From contig NZ_BBXC01000017.1 in NCBI RefSeq assembly GCF_001570525.1, positions 1 through 64,000 of the forward strand: a stretch of DNA of 64,000 bases. Direction: 5' to 3'. Below, in pieces: positions 1 through 8,508 of this stretch (position 1 is the stretch's first letter; every line of letters begins with the position of its first letter). Below the pieces are notes generated by a model. It was not told where the DNA came from, did no database searches, and saw nothing but the letters and a program-made list of their open reading frames with translations. The stretch comes from Herbidospora sakaeratensis (lineage in GTDB: Bacteria; Actinomycetota; Actinomycetes; Streptosporangiales; Streptosporangiaceae). Both the position numbers and the translations under genes were made by a program.

Positions 1-813
1 GGCCTGGCCGCCGAGCTTGCCCTCGGTGCCGACCTCGCGGGCGACGCGGGTCACCTCTTCGGCGAAGGCGGAAAGCTGGTCCACCATCGTGTTGACAGTG
101 ATCTTGAGTTCGAACATCTCGCCGACGGCGTCGACGGTCACCTTGCGTGACAGGTCGCCGTTGGCCACGGCCGTGGTGACCTCACCGATGTCGCGCACCT
201 GTGCGGAGACGCGGCTGGACATCGTGTTCACGGCCTCGGTCAGGTCGCGCCAGCTGCCCGACATGCCGCGCAGGTTGGCCCGGCCGCCGAGTTTGCCCTC
301 GGTGCCGACCTCGCGGGCCACCCGGGTCACCTCGCCGGTGAACAGGGCCAGCTGGTCGACCATGCCGTTGATCGCCTTGCCCAGACGGCGCACCTCGCCC
401 CGGGCGGCCCGGTCGAGGTCGATGCGCTGCGACAGGTCGCCCTTGGCCACGGCGTCGATCACGTCGGCGGCCCCGGTCACGGGCGTGACCAGGGCGTCGA
501 TCAGGCCGTTCACCGACTCGACGCTCTCGGCCCACGAGCCCACGCCGGGCCCGGGGGTCAGGCGCTCGCCGAAGCGGCCCTCCTTGATCACCTCGCGGCG
601 GACCCGGGCGAGCTCGTTGGCCAGGTGTTCCCGGCGGTCGGCCACCTCGTTGAGCAGCAACCGGATCTCGCTCAGGATGCCGGGCGGGGCGTGCGGGACT
701 CTCCGGCGGAAGTCTCCGTCTCGCCACACGGTCAGCGTGTCCAGGAGCGGCTTCAGATCAGACTCGGTGTAACTGCGTTCGGTCCGGGCCGGTTCGACGT
801 CCGCACGCGTCAT
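1..813 (-). CDS. HAMP-repeat sensor histidine kinase, N-terminal part (runs off window)
   Basis: The gene is open from an ATG at 813 to the window edge, so only the first 271 residues are visible. An AAGGAGG ribosome site lies just upstream. After about 90 N-terminal residues come tandem HAMP-type units of about 92 residues, each with a GDLS motif ([18 protein letters not shown]) and the phrases INGMVDQL or VNTMVDQL and [16 protein letters not shown]. This array is typical of large cytosolic hybrid kinases of actinobacteria and fungal Nik1-type kinases, whose GAF, HisKA, HATPase and receiver domains follow the HAMP array. No membrane segment is visible. It is divergent from the PP2C phosphatase gene at 898. 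The family call is firm; the downstream domains are inferred. Confidence 0.88.
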   Translation of the reverse strand, partial: MTRADVEPARTERSYTESDLKPLLDTLTVWRDGDFRRRVPHAPPGILSEIRLLLNEVADRREHLANELARVRREVIKEGRFGERLTPGPGVGSWAESVESVNGLIDALVTPVTGAADVIDAVAKGDLSQRIDLDRAARGEVRRLGKAINGMVDQLALFTGEVTRVAREVGTEGKLGGRANLRGMSGSWRDLTEAVNTMSSRVSAQVRDIGEVTTAVANGDLSRKVTVDAVGEMFELKITVNTMVDQLSAFAEEVTRVAREVGTEGKLGGQA

Positions 814-897
814 GGGGCCTCCTTACGTGTACGCCCAGTCTGTCACGTTCCGTGGTAGCTCCACCGGCCGTTGATTGACCGCGCGTCAGAGCGAATT

Positions 898-2454
898 GTG
901 GTAAGCACGAGTGCAGTGGCGAATTCTCCACGTGCCGTGCTCGCGGCGTCGTTCACGACGGGCGAGACGGCCGTTCCGGCGGCGAAGCGGTTCACCCAGG
1001 AGGTGATGACCGCGTGGGCCGCCATGCCCGTCGGCGCCGAGGCCGAGCGGCTCACCCGGGCGCTCGTCGAAGGGGTCTCCGGCGAGTCGTTCGAGGTGAG
1101 ATGGCTCCACCAAGGCGACTCTATCCAGCTTGAGGTCATCGAGCGCGGTCATGACTACGGTCCGCCACTCGACGCGGCCGATTGGGGGGTTTCGTTCTCC
1201 GGCAACTCCCGGGTCCGGTGGGCGCGGCTCGACCTGCCGGGCGGTGGCGGCGTACCGGAGGAAGAAGCCTGGACCGAACCCACGCCGAGCCCCGGGTGGC
1301 TGGGGTTCCTGGCCGACGCGAGCGATCTGCTCGCCGGCACGCTCGACCCCGGCATGGTGCCGGCGATCATCGCCCAGATCGTGGTGCCCCGGCTGGCCTC
1401 CTGGTGCGCCGTCTACACGGCCGACCAGGGCACCGGGCCGCTGCGGCTCGACTACCTCTGGCACGCCGACGAGGCCCAGAGCGACGCGCTGCGGGCGCGG
1501 CTGGCCGACGTGGTGCTGCCGTCGGCCGACGGGCCGGCCGTGCTCAGCGTCGACGGCACCCAGGCGCTCGGGTTCCCGCTGACGGCGCGGGGGCGGCGGC
1601 TGGGCGTCATGTGCCTGGGGCGCCGCGACCGGTTCCCCGACGAGAGCCTCCAACTCGCCGAAGACCTGGCCCGCCGGGCCGCGCTGGCGCTCGACAACGC
1701 CCGCCTCTACGCCCAGCAGGCGGCGGCCAACCGGGCGCTGCAGCGCAGCCTGCTGCCGCCCGAGGAGCCCCGCACCCCCGGCCTCGACTCCTACGTGATC
1801 TACGAACCGGCGGGCGAGACCAACGAGGTCGGTGGCGACTTCTACGACCTGTTCCCGATCGGCGACGGCGTCTGGCGCTTCGCGATCGGCGACGTCTGCG
1901 GCACCGGCCCCGTCGCCGCCGCCGTGACCGGCCTGGCCCGGCACACGATCCGGCTGCTGGCCCGCGAGGGCTACGGCGTCGCGGCCGTGGTCGAGCGGCT
2001 GAACCAGGCGATCCTCGAAGAGGGCGAGCGGGCCCGGTTCCTGACCCTGCTGCATGGCGAGATCACCATCGCCGCCGACGGGCTCGACATGCGGCTGGTG
2101 TCGGCCGGGCATCCGGAAGCGCTGCGGCTGCGGCCGAGCGGCGTGGTCGACGTCGTGGGCTCGCCGCAGTCGCTGCTCGGCGTCTTCCCCGAGGCCGAGT
2201 TCGAGGCCGACTCGATCCATCTGGAGCCGGGAGACGTGCTCCTGGGGGTCACCGACGGGGTGACCGAGCGGCGGCAGGGCTCACGGCTGCTCGACGACGA
2301 GGGCGGGCTGGCCAAGCTCCTGGCCGAGTGCGTCGACCTGTCAGCCCGCGCGGTCGCCGAGCGGATCAGGCGCGCCGTCCAGGACTTCGCGCCCGAGCCG
2401 AGCGCCGACGACCTGGCCATCCTCGTGCTCCGGGCGCCGGTCGAGCCGCTCTAG
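898..2454 (+). CDS. GAF/PP2C (SpoIIE-type) phosphatase with N-terminal ATPase-like domain
   Basis: This is an RsbU-like regulatory serine phosphatase of about 518 residues. Residues 30-115 resemble an anti-sigma-type HATPase but lack a clear N-box, so kinase activity is doubtful. Residues 145-275 form a GAF sensor domain, and residues 300-510 the PP2C/SpoIIE domain with metal-binding motifs GGDFYD (about 312), GDVCGTG (about 331) and TDGVTE. Such proteins dephosphorylate anti-anti-sigma factors in partner-switching stress pathways; no STAS partner lies nearby. The GTG at 898 was chosen over a TTG at 871 because the shared N-terminus begins near there; no strong ribosome site supports either. 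The 3' end overlaps the convergent MFS gene by 114 bp. Confidence 0.85.
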   Translation: MVSTSAVANSPRAVLAASFTTGETAVPAAKRFTQEVMTAWAAMPVGAEAERLTRALVEGVSGESFEVRWLHQGDSIQLEVIERGHDYGPPLDAADWGVSFSGNSRVRWARLDLPGGGGVPEEEAWTEPTPSPGWLGFLADASDLLAGTLDPGMVPAIIAQIVVPRLASWCAVYTADQGTGPLRLDYLWHADEAQSDALRARLADVVLPSADGPAVLSVDGTQALGFPLTARGRRLGVMCLGRRDRFPDESLQLAEDLARRAALALDNARLYAQQAAANRALQRSLLPPEEPRTPGLDSYVIYEPAGETNEVGGDFYDLFPIGDGVWRFAIGDVCGTGPVAAAVTGLARHTIRLLAREGYGVAAVVERLNQAILEEGERARFLTLLHGEITIAADGLDMRLVSAGHPEALRLRPSGVVDVVGSPQSLLGVFPEAEFEADSIHLEPGDVLLGVTDGVTERRQGSRLLDDEGGLAKLLAECVDLSARAVAERIRRAVQDFAPEPSADDLAILVLRAPVEPL

Positions 2455-3555
2455 CAGCATCACCCCCAGGCCGACCACGGCCAGGGCGGCCCCCACCAGA
2501 GCCGACGACATCCAGCCCCAGCCCGCCGCGATGGCCAGCCCGCCCAGATAGACGCCGCCCGCGTTGGCGAGGTTGAAGGCCGAGTGGTTCGACGCCGCGG
2601 CCAGGGTGGGGGCGTCGTCGGCGTACCGGATGACCATGGTCTGGAGCGGCGCGGTCATCAGGAAGCCGACGGCGAGGATCACGACGACCATCACCGGCGC
2701 GGGCCAGACCACGAAGATCACCAAAACGGCCGCCAGCCCGGCGAGGCTCGCGTAGGCGGTCGGGCGGGCGGCCAGGTCGGTCAGCGGCCCGGCGGCGGCC
2801 ACGCCGATGGTCATGCCGACGCCGGCCAGCGCCAGGATCCACAGGACCGCGCTCTCGGGCAGGCCCATGACCTCGGTGGTGATCGACGCCAGGTAGGCGT
2901 AGGCGGCGAAGACCCCGCCGAAACCGAAGATCGCGGTGCCGAGGAACAGCAGGACCTTGCGGTTCCGGAAGGCCCGGAGCTCGCGCCTGAGGCTCTGGTG
3001 CGGTTCCGGCGGCGTGTACGGAATCAGCAGCACCAGCGCGACCAGCGCGAGCACCCCGATGGCGGTGACCATGAGAAAGGTGGCCCGCCAGCCGAGATGT
3101 TGCCCGAGCAGCGTCGCGCCGGGCACGCCGACGATGTTGGCCAGGGTCAGCCCGAGCAGGATGCTCGCCACCGCCCGGCCTTCGCGGCCCTTCCTGGCCA
3201 GCCGGGCCGCCACGACCGAGGCGACGCCGAAGAACGCGCCGTGCGGCAGCCCGGCGACGAACCGCCCGGCGGTCAGCCACCCGAAGTCCGGCGCGAGCGC
3301 CGAGAGCAGGTTGCCCACCACGAAGAAGGCCATGAGGGCCACGAGCAGGCGCTTGCGCGACATCCGCACGCCCGCGGCGGCGAGCAGGGGCGCGCCCACC
3401 ACCACGCCGATGGCGTAGGCGGCGACGAGGTTCCCGGCGACGGGCACCGAGGTGTCCAGGTCGGCCGCGACGACGGGCAGCAGACCCATGATCACGAACT
3501 CGGAGACCCCGATCCCGAAGGAACTGACCGCCAGAGCCAGCAGAGCGATGCGCAT
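2341..3555 (-). CDS. MFS drug/sugar efflux transporter (DHA1 type)
   Basis: About 404 residues with twelve predicted membrane segments. The N-terminus MRIALLALAVSSFGIG and the phrase FVIMGLLPVVAADL are typical of the DHA1 arabinose-efflux/chloramphenicol-resistance subgroup. The conserved loop 2-3 appears as GVRMSRKRLL. Substrate cannot be read from sequence. The ATG at 3555 is preferred to an upstream TTG at 3606 because transmembrane helix 1 starts directly after it. The hydrophilic C-terminus is encoded antisense to the end of the PP2C phosphatase gene, so this tail may be a recent extension. Confidence 0.88.
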   Translation of the reverse strand: MRIALLALAVSSFGIGVSEFVIMGLLPVVAADLDTSVPVAGNLVAAYAIGVVVGAPLLAAAGVRMSRKRLLVALMAFFVVGNLLSALAPDFGWLTAGRFVAGLPHGAFFGVASVVAARLARKGREGRAVASILLGLTLANIVGVPGATLLGQHLGWRATFLMVTAIGVLALVALVLLIPYTPPEPHQSLRRELRAFRNRKVLLFLGTAIFGFGGVFAAYAYLASITTEVMGLPESAVLWILALAGVGMTIGVAAAGPLTDLAARPTAYASLAGLAAVLVIFVVWPAPVMVVVILAVGFLMTAPLQTMVIRYADDAPTLAAASNHSAFNLANAGGVYLGGLAIAAGWGWMSSALVGAALAVVGLGVMLLERLDRRPEHEDGQVVGARLGREVLDGAPDPLGDRAG

Positions 3556-3642
3556 GCGCGGAACAGCGCTGCGGGCATCCGCGCCTATTTCACCCACGGC
3601 GCCCAATTTTCGGCATCGCCGCTCCGAGGGCGGTGCCGCGGC

Positions 3643-5415
3643 TCAGAGGCCTGGGGTGGCGGGTTGTTTGCGGCCGTCCATCACCCTGCTCGCGAACTCG
3701 ATCTGGGTGCGCATCTGGCGGATGCGTTCCTCGACGACCAGGGAGGCGTGGCCGGCGTCGTAGCGGTAGACCTGGCACGGGCCCGGGACCGCGTCGATGA
3801 AGCTCTCGATCTGCCTGATCGGGCAGCGGGGGTCGTTCTCCCCGGCCAGGATCAGCAGCGGCGCTTCGACCATGTCGGCGTAGGTGATCGGGGAGGAGGC
3901 CGCGTACCGTTCCGGGACCTCTTCGGGGGAGCCGCCGAGCAGGGCGCGGTGGAGGGAGCGCAGGGCCTCCGACTCGTCCTCGTAGGCCGCGCGGTGGTCG
4001 GCGATCGGGACGGCGGCGATGCCGGCGCTCCAGACCTTGGGCTGGGTGCCGAGGCCGAGCAGGGTCAGGTAGCCGCCCCACGAGCCGCCCGCCAGGATCA
4101 GCCGGTCGGGGTCGGCGATGCCCCGGTTGACCACCCAGTCGCGGACCGCCGACACGTCGGCCAGCTCGATGTGGCCGATCTCGCCGTGGAGGGCGTCGCG
4201 CCAGGCCGAGCCGTAGCCGATGGAGCCCCGGTAGTTGACCCGGACGACCGCGAAGCCGCTGTCGACCCAGGCCGCCACGTGGGGCAGGAACGAGTCGTTG
4301 TCCTGCGCCGACGGGCCGCCGTGCAGCAGGAACACGGTCGGGTAGGGGGCCGCCTGGCCGGTGGGGCGGGAGATCATCGCGTGGATCCAGCCGCCGGGGC
4401 CCTCGACGTCGACGTCCTCGACCGGGACCGACGGGGGCGCGGTCGGGCCGGGGCTCATCACCACGTGGCCGTGGCTCGACCGGATCACGGGGGCGTGGGC
4501 GGCGCTCGACCAGGAGTACTCGACCGTGCCGTCGGGGCGGGTGGCGGCCGACTCGATCACGCCGTGGGGCGTCTCGATCGGGGTCATCGCGCCGCCGACG
4601 AGGTCGTAGCGGAAGAGCTGGGTGCGGCCCCGGTGGTGGTTGACGATCAGCAGGGCGCGGCCGTCGTCGTACCAGTCGGCGGTGACCTCGCCGGGGTCGC
4701 GGAGGTAGATCTCGCGCTGCTCGCCGGTCAGCGGGTCCCAGACCAGCGGCTCGTGCCGGCCCCTGCGCTCGTGCAGCACCAGCAGGCGGCGGTCGCCCAG
4801 GACGGGGGAGAAGCGGATGCCGCGCACGCCCTTGCCGGGGCCGTCGTAGAGGTCGCCGACGACCGAGCCGTTCTTCTTCACCACGCGCAGCGCGGGGTGG
4901 CGGGCGTCGCCGTGCTCGCTGTGGTCGATGGCGATGAGGGAGCCGTCGAGGGAGATGCCGGCCACCGAGGCCGACTCCTTGTGCTGGTAGAGCACGGTCG
5001 GCTCGCTGCCCTCGCCCATCAGCAGGATCTGGAAGCCGAGCCGGCACGAACGCCCTATGGCGGCGGTGCCGTTGGCGGCCAGCGCGAGCCCGGCCGGGTG
5101 ACCGGGGGAGATGTCGAGCGGGCGGGCCGCGCCGCCGTGGAAGTGCTGGCGGATCCAGACGCCGTATTCGTCGCCGTCGGTGTCGGCGAACCACCAGATC
5201 CACTGGCCGGTGGGGTCGATGTCGCCGTGGGCCGTGCCGTTGGGCCGGTCGGTCACCTGGCGGCTCTGGCCGGTGGCCCGGTCCCAGGCGTAGATCTCCC
5301 AGGTGCCGGAGGCGTTACTGCGGTAGACCGCGTGGTGCGGGGCCTGCCGAGCCCAGGTGGGCAGCGTCATACGCGGGGAACGGAACCTGGTCTGCCAGCG
5401 TTCCTCGGCCTTCAT
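3643..5415 (-). CDS. S9 family prolyl oligopeptidase-like peptidase
   Basis: A 590-residue serine peptidase with an N-terminal beta-propeller (about residues 25-335, TolB/DPP-like repeats) and a C-terminal alpha/beta hydrolase. The catalytic Ser lies in GGSWGGY (about 444), with Asp in ENDPRCP (about 528) and His in DAGHAS (about 557). No signal peptide is seen, so it is probably cytoplasmic and acts on short peptides or acyl-peptides. The start ATG at 5415 has a good GGGAGGAAA ribosome site. It lies downstream of and codirectional with the rRNA methyltransferase gene, with about 140 bp between that probably hold its promoter. Confidence 0.9.
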   Translation of the reverse strand: MKAEERWQTRFRSPRMTLPTWARQAPHHAVYRSNASGTWEIYAWDRATGQSRQVTDRPNGTAHGDIDPTGQWIWWFADTDGDEYGVWIRQHFHGGAARPLDISPGHPAGLALAANGTAAIGRSCRLGFQILLMGEGSEPTVLYQHKESASVAGISLDGSLIAIDHSEHGDARHPALRVVKKNGSVVGDLYDGPGKGVRGIRFSPVLGDRRLLVLHERRGRHEPLVWDPLTGEQREIYLRDPGEVTADWYDDGRALLIVNHHRGRTQLFRYDLVGGAMTPIETPHGVIESAATRPDGTVEYSWSSAAHAPVIRSSHGHVVMSPGPTAPPSVPVEDVDVEGPGGWIHAMISRPTGQAAPYPTVFLLHGGPSAQDNDSFLPHVAAWVDSGFAVVRVNYRGSIGYGSAWRDALHGEIGHIELADVSAVRDWVVNRGIADPDRLILAGGSWGGYLTLLGLGTQPKVWSAGIAAVPIADHRAAYEDESEALRSLHRALLGGSPEEVPERYAASSPITYADMVEAPLLILAGENDPRCPIRQIESFIDAVPGPCQVYRYDAGHASLVVEERIRQMRTQIEFASRVMDGRKQPATPGL

Positions 5416-5553
5416 CGGCTTTCCTCCCGGGTCCGCCGTCGGTCGCGGTCAAGTATGTCCCGTCAGCCCCCGGAATGGCCGACAAACAGGGGATCTCAGG
5501 TGGGAATTTACGGTGAAAAACCCCATTGGTCACTAGGGCTGCGGGCACCATTT

Positions 5554-6333
5554 TCAGCTTTTCGGACGCCACACCGTGACCTGCACCGACATCCGCACCC
5601 GGGCCCCCTCCGACACCTCGCCGACCCGTCCGTGCCAGGCGCTCGGACCCATCGCGATCACCGACATGACCTCGGCCGCCGTCAGGTCGAGCCAGCCGGC
5701 CACCGGCTCGGTCACGTCGCGTGCGAAGTGGTCGCCGAGGGTGTCGGACAGCCGCCGGTCCTTTTCGTCGTCGACCGACAACAGACCGAAACGTTCGACG
5801 ATCGGCGCGAGGTGGTCGGGGTTTGGCGTGACCGTTATCAGCGTTCCCGTTGGTTTCAGGACACGGTGAAACTCACGGGCGTTCCTGGGGGCGAACACGT
5901 TGAGAAGCGTGTCAAACGCCGCATCGCGCACCGGAAGGGGTTTCCACACGTCGGCGACGACCGCGCCGATCCTCGGATGGGCCCGGGCGGCCCTCTTCAG
6001 GGCGTGCTTGGAGACGTCGAGGGCCAGGCCCCGGTCGCCGACCGCCCGCGCCAGGTAGTAGCCGGTCCCGGCGCCGGCGTCGCCGACGACGCCCTTCGCG
6101 TGCGCGGCCACCGTTTCGGCGATCGGGGCGAAGGCGCCGCTCGCGAGGAACGTCTCCCGGGCCGAGACCATCTCGGGGGTGTCGCCCTTCACCGGGGTGC
6201 TCAGCAGGTTGAGGTAGCCCTGCCGGGCGACGTCGAACGAGTGGCCGCGCGGGCAGCGCGCGGCGCCCTCCGTGAGGGCCAGGTCGTCGCGGCAGACGGG
6301 GCAGACCAGCAGGTCGATGACGTCTCCAAGCAT
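5554..6333 (-). CDS. 23S rRNA (guanine) methyltransferase, RlmA(II)/TlrB-like
   Basis: A 259-residue protein with an N-terminal zinc finger (C11, C14, C27, H31) followed by a class I SAM methyltransferase fold with motif I DAGAGTGYY. This layout is that of RlmA. The Gram-positive form RlmA(II)/TlrB methylates G748 in helix 35 of 23S rRNA and contributes to resistance to tylosin-type macrolides; E. coli RlmA(I) modifies G745. The actinobacterial context favours the G748 type, but sequence alone does not prove it. Start ATG at 6333; the ribosome site is weak. Divergent from the small zinc-ribbon gene. Confidence 0.87.
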   Translation of the reverse strand: MLGDVIDLLVCPVCRDDLALTEGAARCPRGHSFDVARQGYLNLLSTPVKGDTPEMVSARETFLASGAFAPIAETVAAHAKGVVGDAGAGTGYYLARAVGDRGLALDVSKHALKRAARAHPRIGAVVADVWKPLPVRDAAFDTLLNVFAPRNAREFHRVLKPTGTLITVTPNPDHLAPIVERFGLLSVDDEKDRRLSDTLGDHFARDVTEPVAGWLDLTAAEVMSVIAMGPSAWHGRVGEVSEGARVRMSVQVTVWRPKS

Positions 6334-6386
6334 CCGTCCAGTATCCCGTCAAGTCGTCTGCAACCAGTCTGGGGTGAACTGTCCGT

Positions 6387-6518
6387 ATGACGAAGAAGAG
6401 ACGCAACTGCCCGAGTTGTCGGACCGTTCTGGACGAAGGCCCGATCGTCTACCGCTGCGCGAAGTGCCAGCGTGCCGTGTACGCCGCCGACGTGAACTTC
6501 GATTATTCGGCCCGATGA
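6387..6518 (+). CDS. Small zinc-ribbon protein (43 aa)
   Basis: A 43-residue frame starting MTKKRRNCPSC and ending with TGA at 6516-6518. It carries two CxxC knuckles (CPSC at 8-11, CAKC at 24-27), spaced as in a minimal zinc ribbon, and a basic N-terminus. The Cys pattern and third-position GC bias support real coding. I recall similar short proteins in actinobacteria but cannot name a family. A role in binding RNA or ribosomes is only a guess from size, charge and the divergent rRNA methyltransferase neighbour. Confidence 0.7.
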   Translation: MTKKRRNCPSCRTVLDEGPIVYRCAKCQRAVYAADVNFDYSAR

Positions 6519-6555
6519 TGCACGATGACCGCATGTAGGAGAATAAAGTGCGGTA

Positions 6556-7290
6556 ATGCCGTACGAACCGATGACCTTCGCCGGGGTCGAGGTCACGCCG
6601 CTGTGTGATGCCGTCGGGCCCATGGGGCCGAGCATCGCCCGGCCGCTGCCCGAACTGTTCCCCGGCGGGTCGTTCGCCGACGGCGAGGAGTGGATCCTCC
6701 ACTTCCACTGCTTCCTGCTGCGCACCGGCAGCCGTACCATCCTGGTCGACACCGGCGTCGGCGACCTTACCGGCCCCGCCGCGGGCTGGGCGCCCATCCC
6801 CGGCCGGCTGCTCCAGGAACTCGACGCCGTGGGCGTGGCCCCGGCCGACGTCGACACGGTGATCCTCACCCACCTGCACAGCGACCACGTGAGCGGCTGC
6901 GTCGCCGACGGCGCCCCGGTGTTCGCCAACGCGCGCCACGTGCTGCAGGAGGCCGAGCTCGACTGGCCCGGCGGCGGGCTCATGCGCGACCGCATCGTCA
7001 AGCCGCTCGGCGACCAGCTCCAGATCGTGCACGGGTCCCGGGACCTCTTCGAGAACGTCCGGGTGGCGCACACCCCGGGCCACACCCCCGGCCACCAGGT
7101 GGTCCTGGTCGGCGACCTGATCGTCTCGGGCGACGTGCTGCACCACCCGGTGCAGCTGGCCGACCCGACGATCGGCTACCACTACGACGACGACGCCGAG
7201 CGGGCGCTGACCAGCCGCCAGGTCGTGCTCGGCCGGGCGACCTACCTGGCCACCTCCCACTTGGCCGAGCCCTTCACGAAGGTGCGCTGA
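6556..7290 (+). CDS. Metallo-beta-lactamase-fold hydrolase
   Basis: A 244-residue MBL-fold protein with the zinc-binding motif THLHSDH (about residues 99-105), the downstream HTPGHTPGH histidine pair and SGDVLHHP. The arrangement resembles the lactonase/glyoxalase-II branch (AHL-lactonase-like), so hydrolysis of a lactone or thioester is the best guess. A GGAG ribosome site lies about 14 bp before the ATG, and a nearer GTG at 6548 is closed by a stop. The last 49 bp overlap the convergent MFS gene. Confidence 0.85.
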   Translation: MPYEPMTFAGVEVTPLCDAVGPMGPSIARPLPELFPGGSFADGEEWILHFHCFLLRTGSRTILVDTGVGDLTGPAAGWAPIPGRLLQELDAVGVAPADVDTVILTHLHSDHVSGCVADGAPVFANARHVLQEAELDWPGGGLMRDRIVKPLGDQLQIVHGSRDLFENVRVAHTPGHTPGHQVVLVGDLIVSGDVLHHPVQLADPTIGYHYDDDAERALTSRQVVLGRATYLATSHLAEPFTKVR

Positions 7291-8450
7291 CGGTAACGCA
7301 GCACCTGGAAGGCGCCGAGCGCCCAGATCGGATACTGCGCGACCAGCGCCCACCGGAAGTCGCCGTGCAGGTCGAGCCCGACGCCGATCAGCCCGAGCAG
7401 CGAGACCGTGGCCAGGAAGCCGCCGCCGTTGACGATGCCGGTGGCCACGCCGATGCGTTCGGCCGGGTTGAACGTGCGGGCGAAGTCGAGGCCGATCACC
7501 GAGCCGGGCCCGTTGGTGGCCAGCACCACCATGAGCAGCACGATCAGCCACACGGGTGAGGGGCCGGGCCAGAGCAGCACGGCCGTCCAGACGACCGCGG
7601 TCGCCCCGACGATGCCGAGCACCATCCACGAGCGGCGGTGCGGCCACCGGCCGGCGACCCAGCCGAAGACCGGGTTGCAGGCCAGCGACACGACGGTGAC
7701 CGTGGTCAGCAGCGCCCCGGCCGCGTTCGGCGACATGCGCTGGTCCTGGAGCAGGAACGGATAGCCCCACAACAGCAGGAACGCCGCCATAGACGACTGG
7801 GTGGCGGCGTGTGACCACAGGCCCAGCTGGGTGCCGGGTTCGGCCCAGGCGGCGCGCAGCCCGCGCGCCTCGGCGGTCCTCCCCGGGCGGGCCTCGCGCA
7901 GCAGCACGACCACCACGGCGAAGGCGACCGCGCTCAGGCCCGCCGCGCCCAGGAAGGTGTCGCGCCAGCCGAAGGCGTGCAGGGCCGAGATCAGCGGTAC
8001 GGCCGCCAGGATGCCCCCCAGCGCCCCCAGCAGCCCCGTGGTCTGCACCATCAGGGGGTTGCGGCCGGGCGGGAACCACAGGTTCACGATGCGGATCACG
8101 CTGATGAAGGTCGCCGCGTCGCCCGCGCCGATCAGGACGCGGGCGGCGACCGCCCCGGTGGCGCTGCCCGCGAAGGCGAAGACCAGGTTGCCGGCCGCCA
8201 GCACGAGCGCCCCGGCGAGCAGCATCTTCTTGGAGCCCAGGCGGTCGACCAGGATGCCGACGGGGACCTGGAGGGCGGCGTACACGAGCAGTTGGAGCAT
8301 CGCGAGCGCCGACAGGCCGGCGGCGCCGAGGTCGAAGCGGGCGGCGGCCTCCAGGCCGGTGACGCCGAGGGTCTGACGGTGGAAGACCGCGACGAGGTAG
8401 GCGACGACTCCGGCGCCCCAGTAGAGGTAGGCCTTCCGCGTCCCCGGCAT
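7242..8450 (-). CDS. MFS transporter
   Basis: A 402-residue major facilitator protein with twelve predicted membrane helices and the loop 2-3 motif VDRLGSKKML. The segments RVLIGAGDAATFISVIRIV and GLDFARTFNPAERIG resemble the NNP/anion-cation symporter-like or hexuronate-type branches, but the substrate is unknown. Start ATG at 8450, with GAAAGG upstream. Its start region abuts the divergent secreted propeller gene, and its 3' end overlaps the MBL hydrolase gene by 49 bp. Confidence 0.87.
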   Translation of the reverse strand: MPGTRKAYLYWGAGVVAYLVAVFHRQTLGVTGLEAAARFDLGAAGLSALAMLQLLVYAALQVPVGILVDRLGSKKMLLAGALVLAAGNLVFAFAGSATGAVAARVLIGAGDAATFISVIRIVNLWFPPGRNPLMVQTTGLLGALGGILAAVPLISALHAFGWRDTFLGAAGLSAVAFAVVVVLLREARPGRTAEARGLRAAWAEPGTQLGLWSHAATQSSMAAFLLLWGYPFLLQDQRMSPNAAGALLTTVTVVSLACNPVFGWVAGRWPHRRSWMVLGIVGATAVVWTAVLLWPGPSPVWLIVLLMVVLATNGPGSVIGLDFARTFNPAERIGVATGIVNGGGFLATVSLLGLIGVGLDLHGDFRWALVAQYPIWALGAFQVLRYRQRTFVKGSAKWEVAR

Positions 8451-8508
8451 GCGGCGATTTTACCTTTCGACCGTTTTCGCCCTCCGGGCGGTGCGAAGAT
8501 CGCATGCC

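Noticed and set aside
1-336. Repeat array at the left edge
   Set aside because: The 276-bp period is a multiple of three and encodes tandem HAMP units; it is protein repeat structure, not CRISPR or a DNA repeat.
2584-6390. Very long plus-strand open frame (about 1268 codons)
   Set aside because: It lies antisense to the MFS, S9 peptidase and methyltransferase genes, has low-complexity Gly/Arg/Asp/His composition and no domain; it is a GC-bias shadow.
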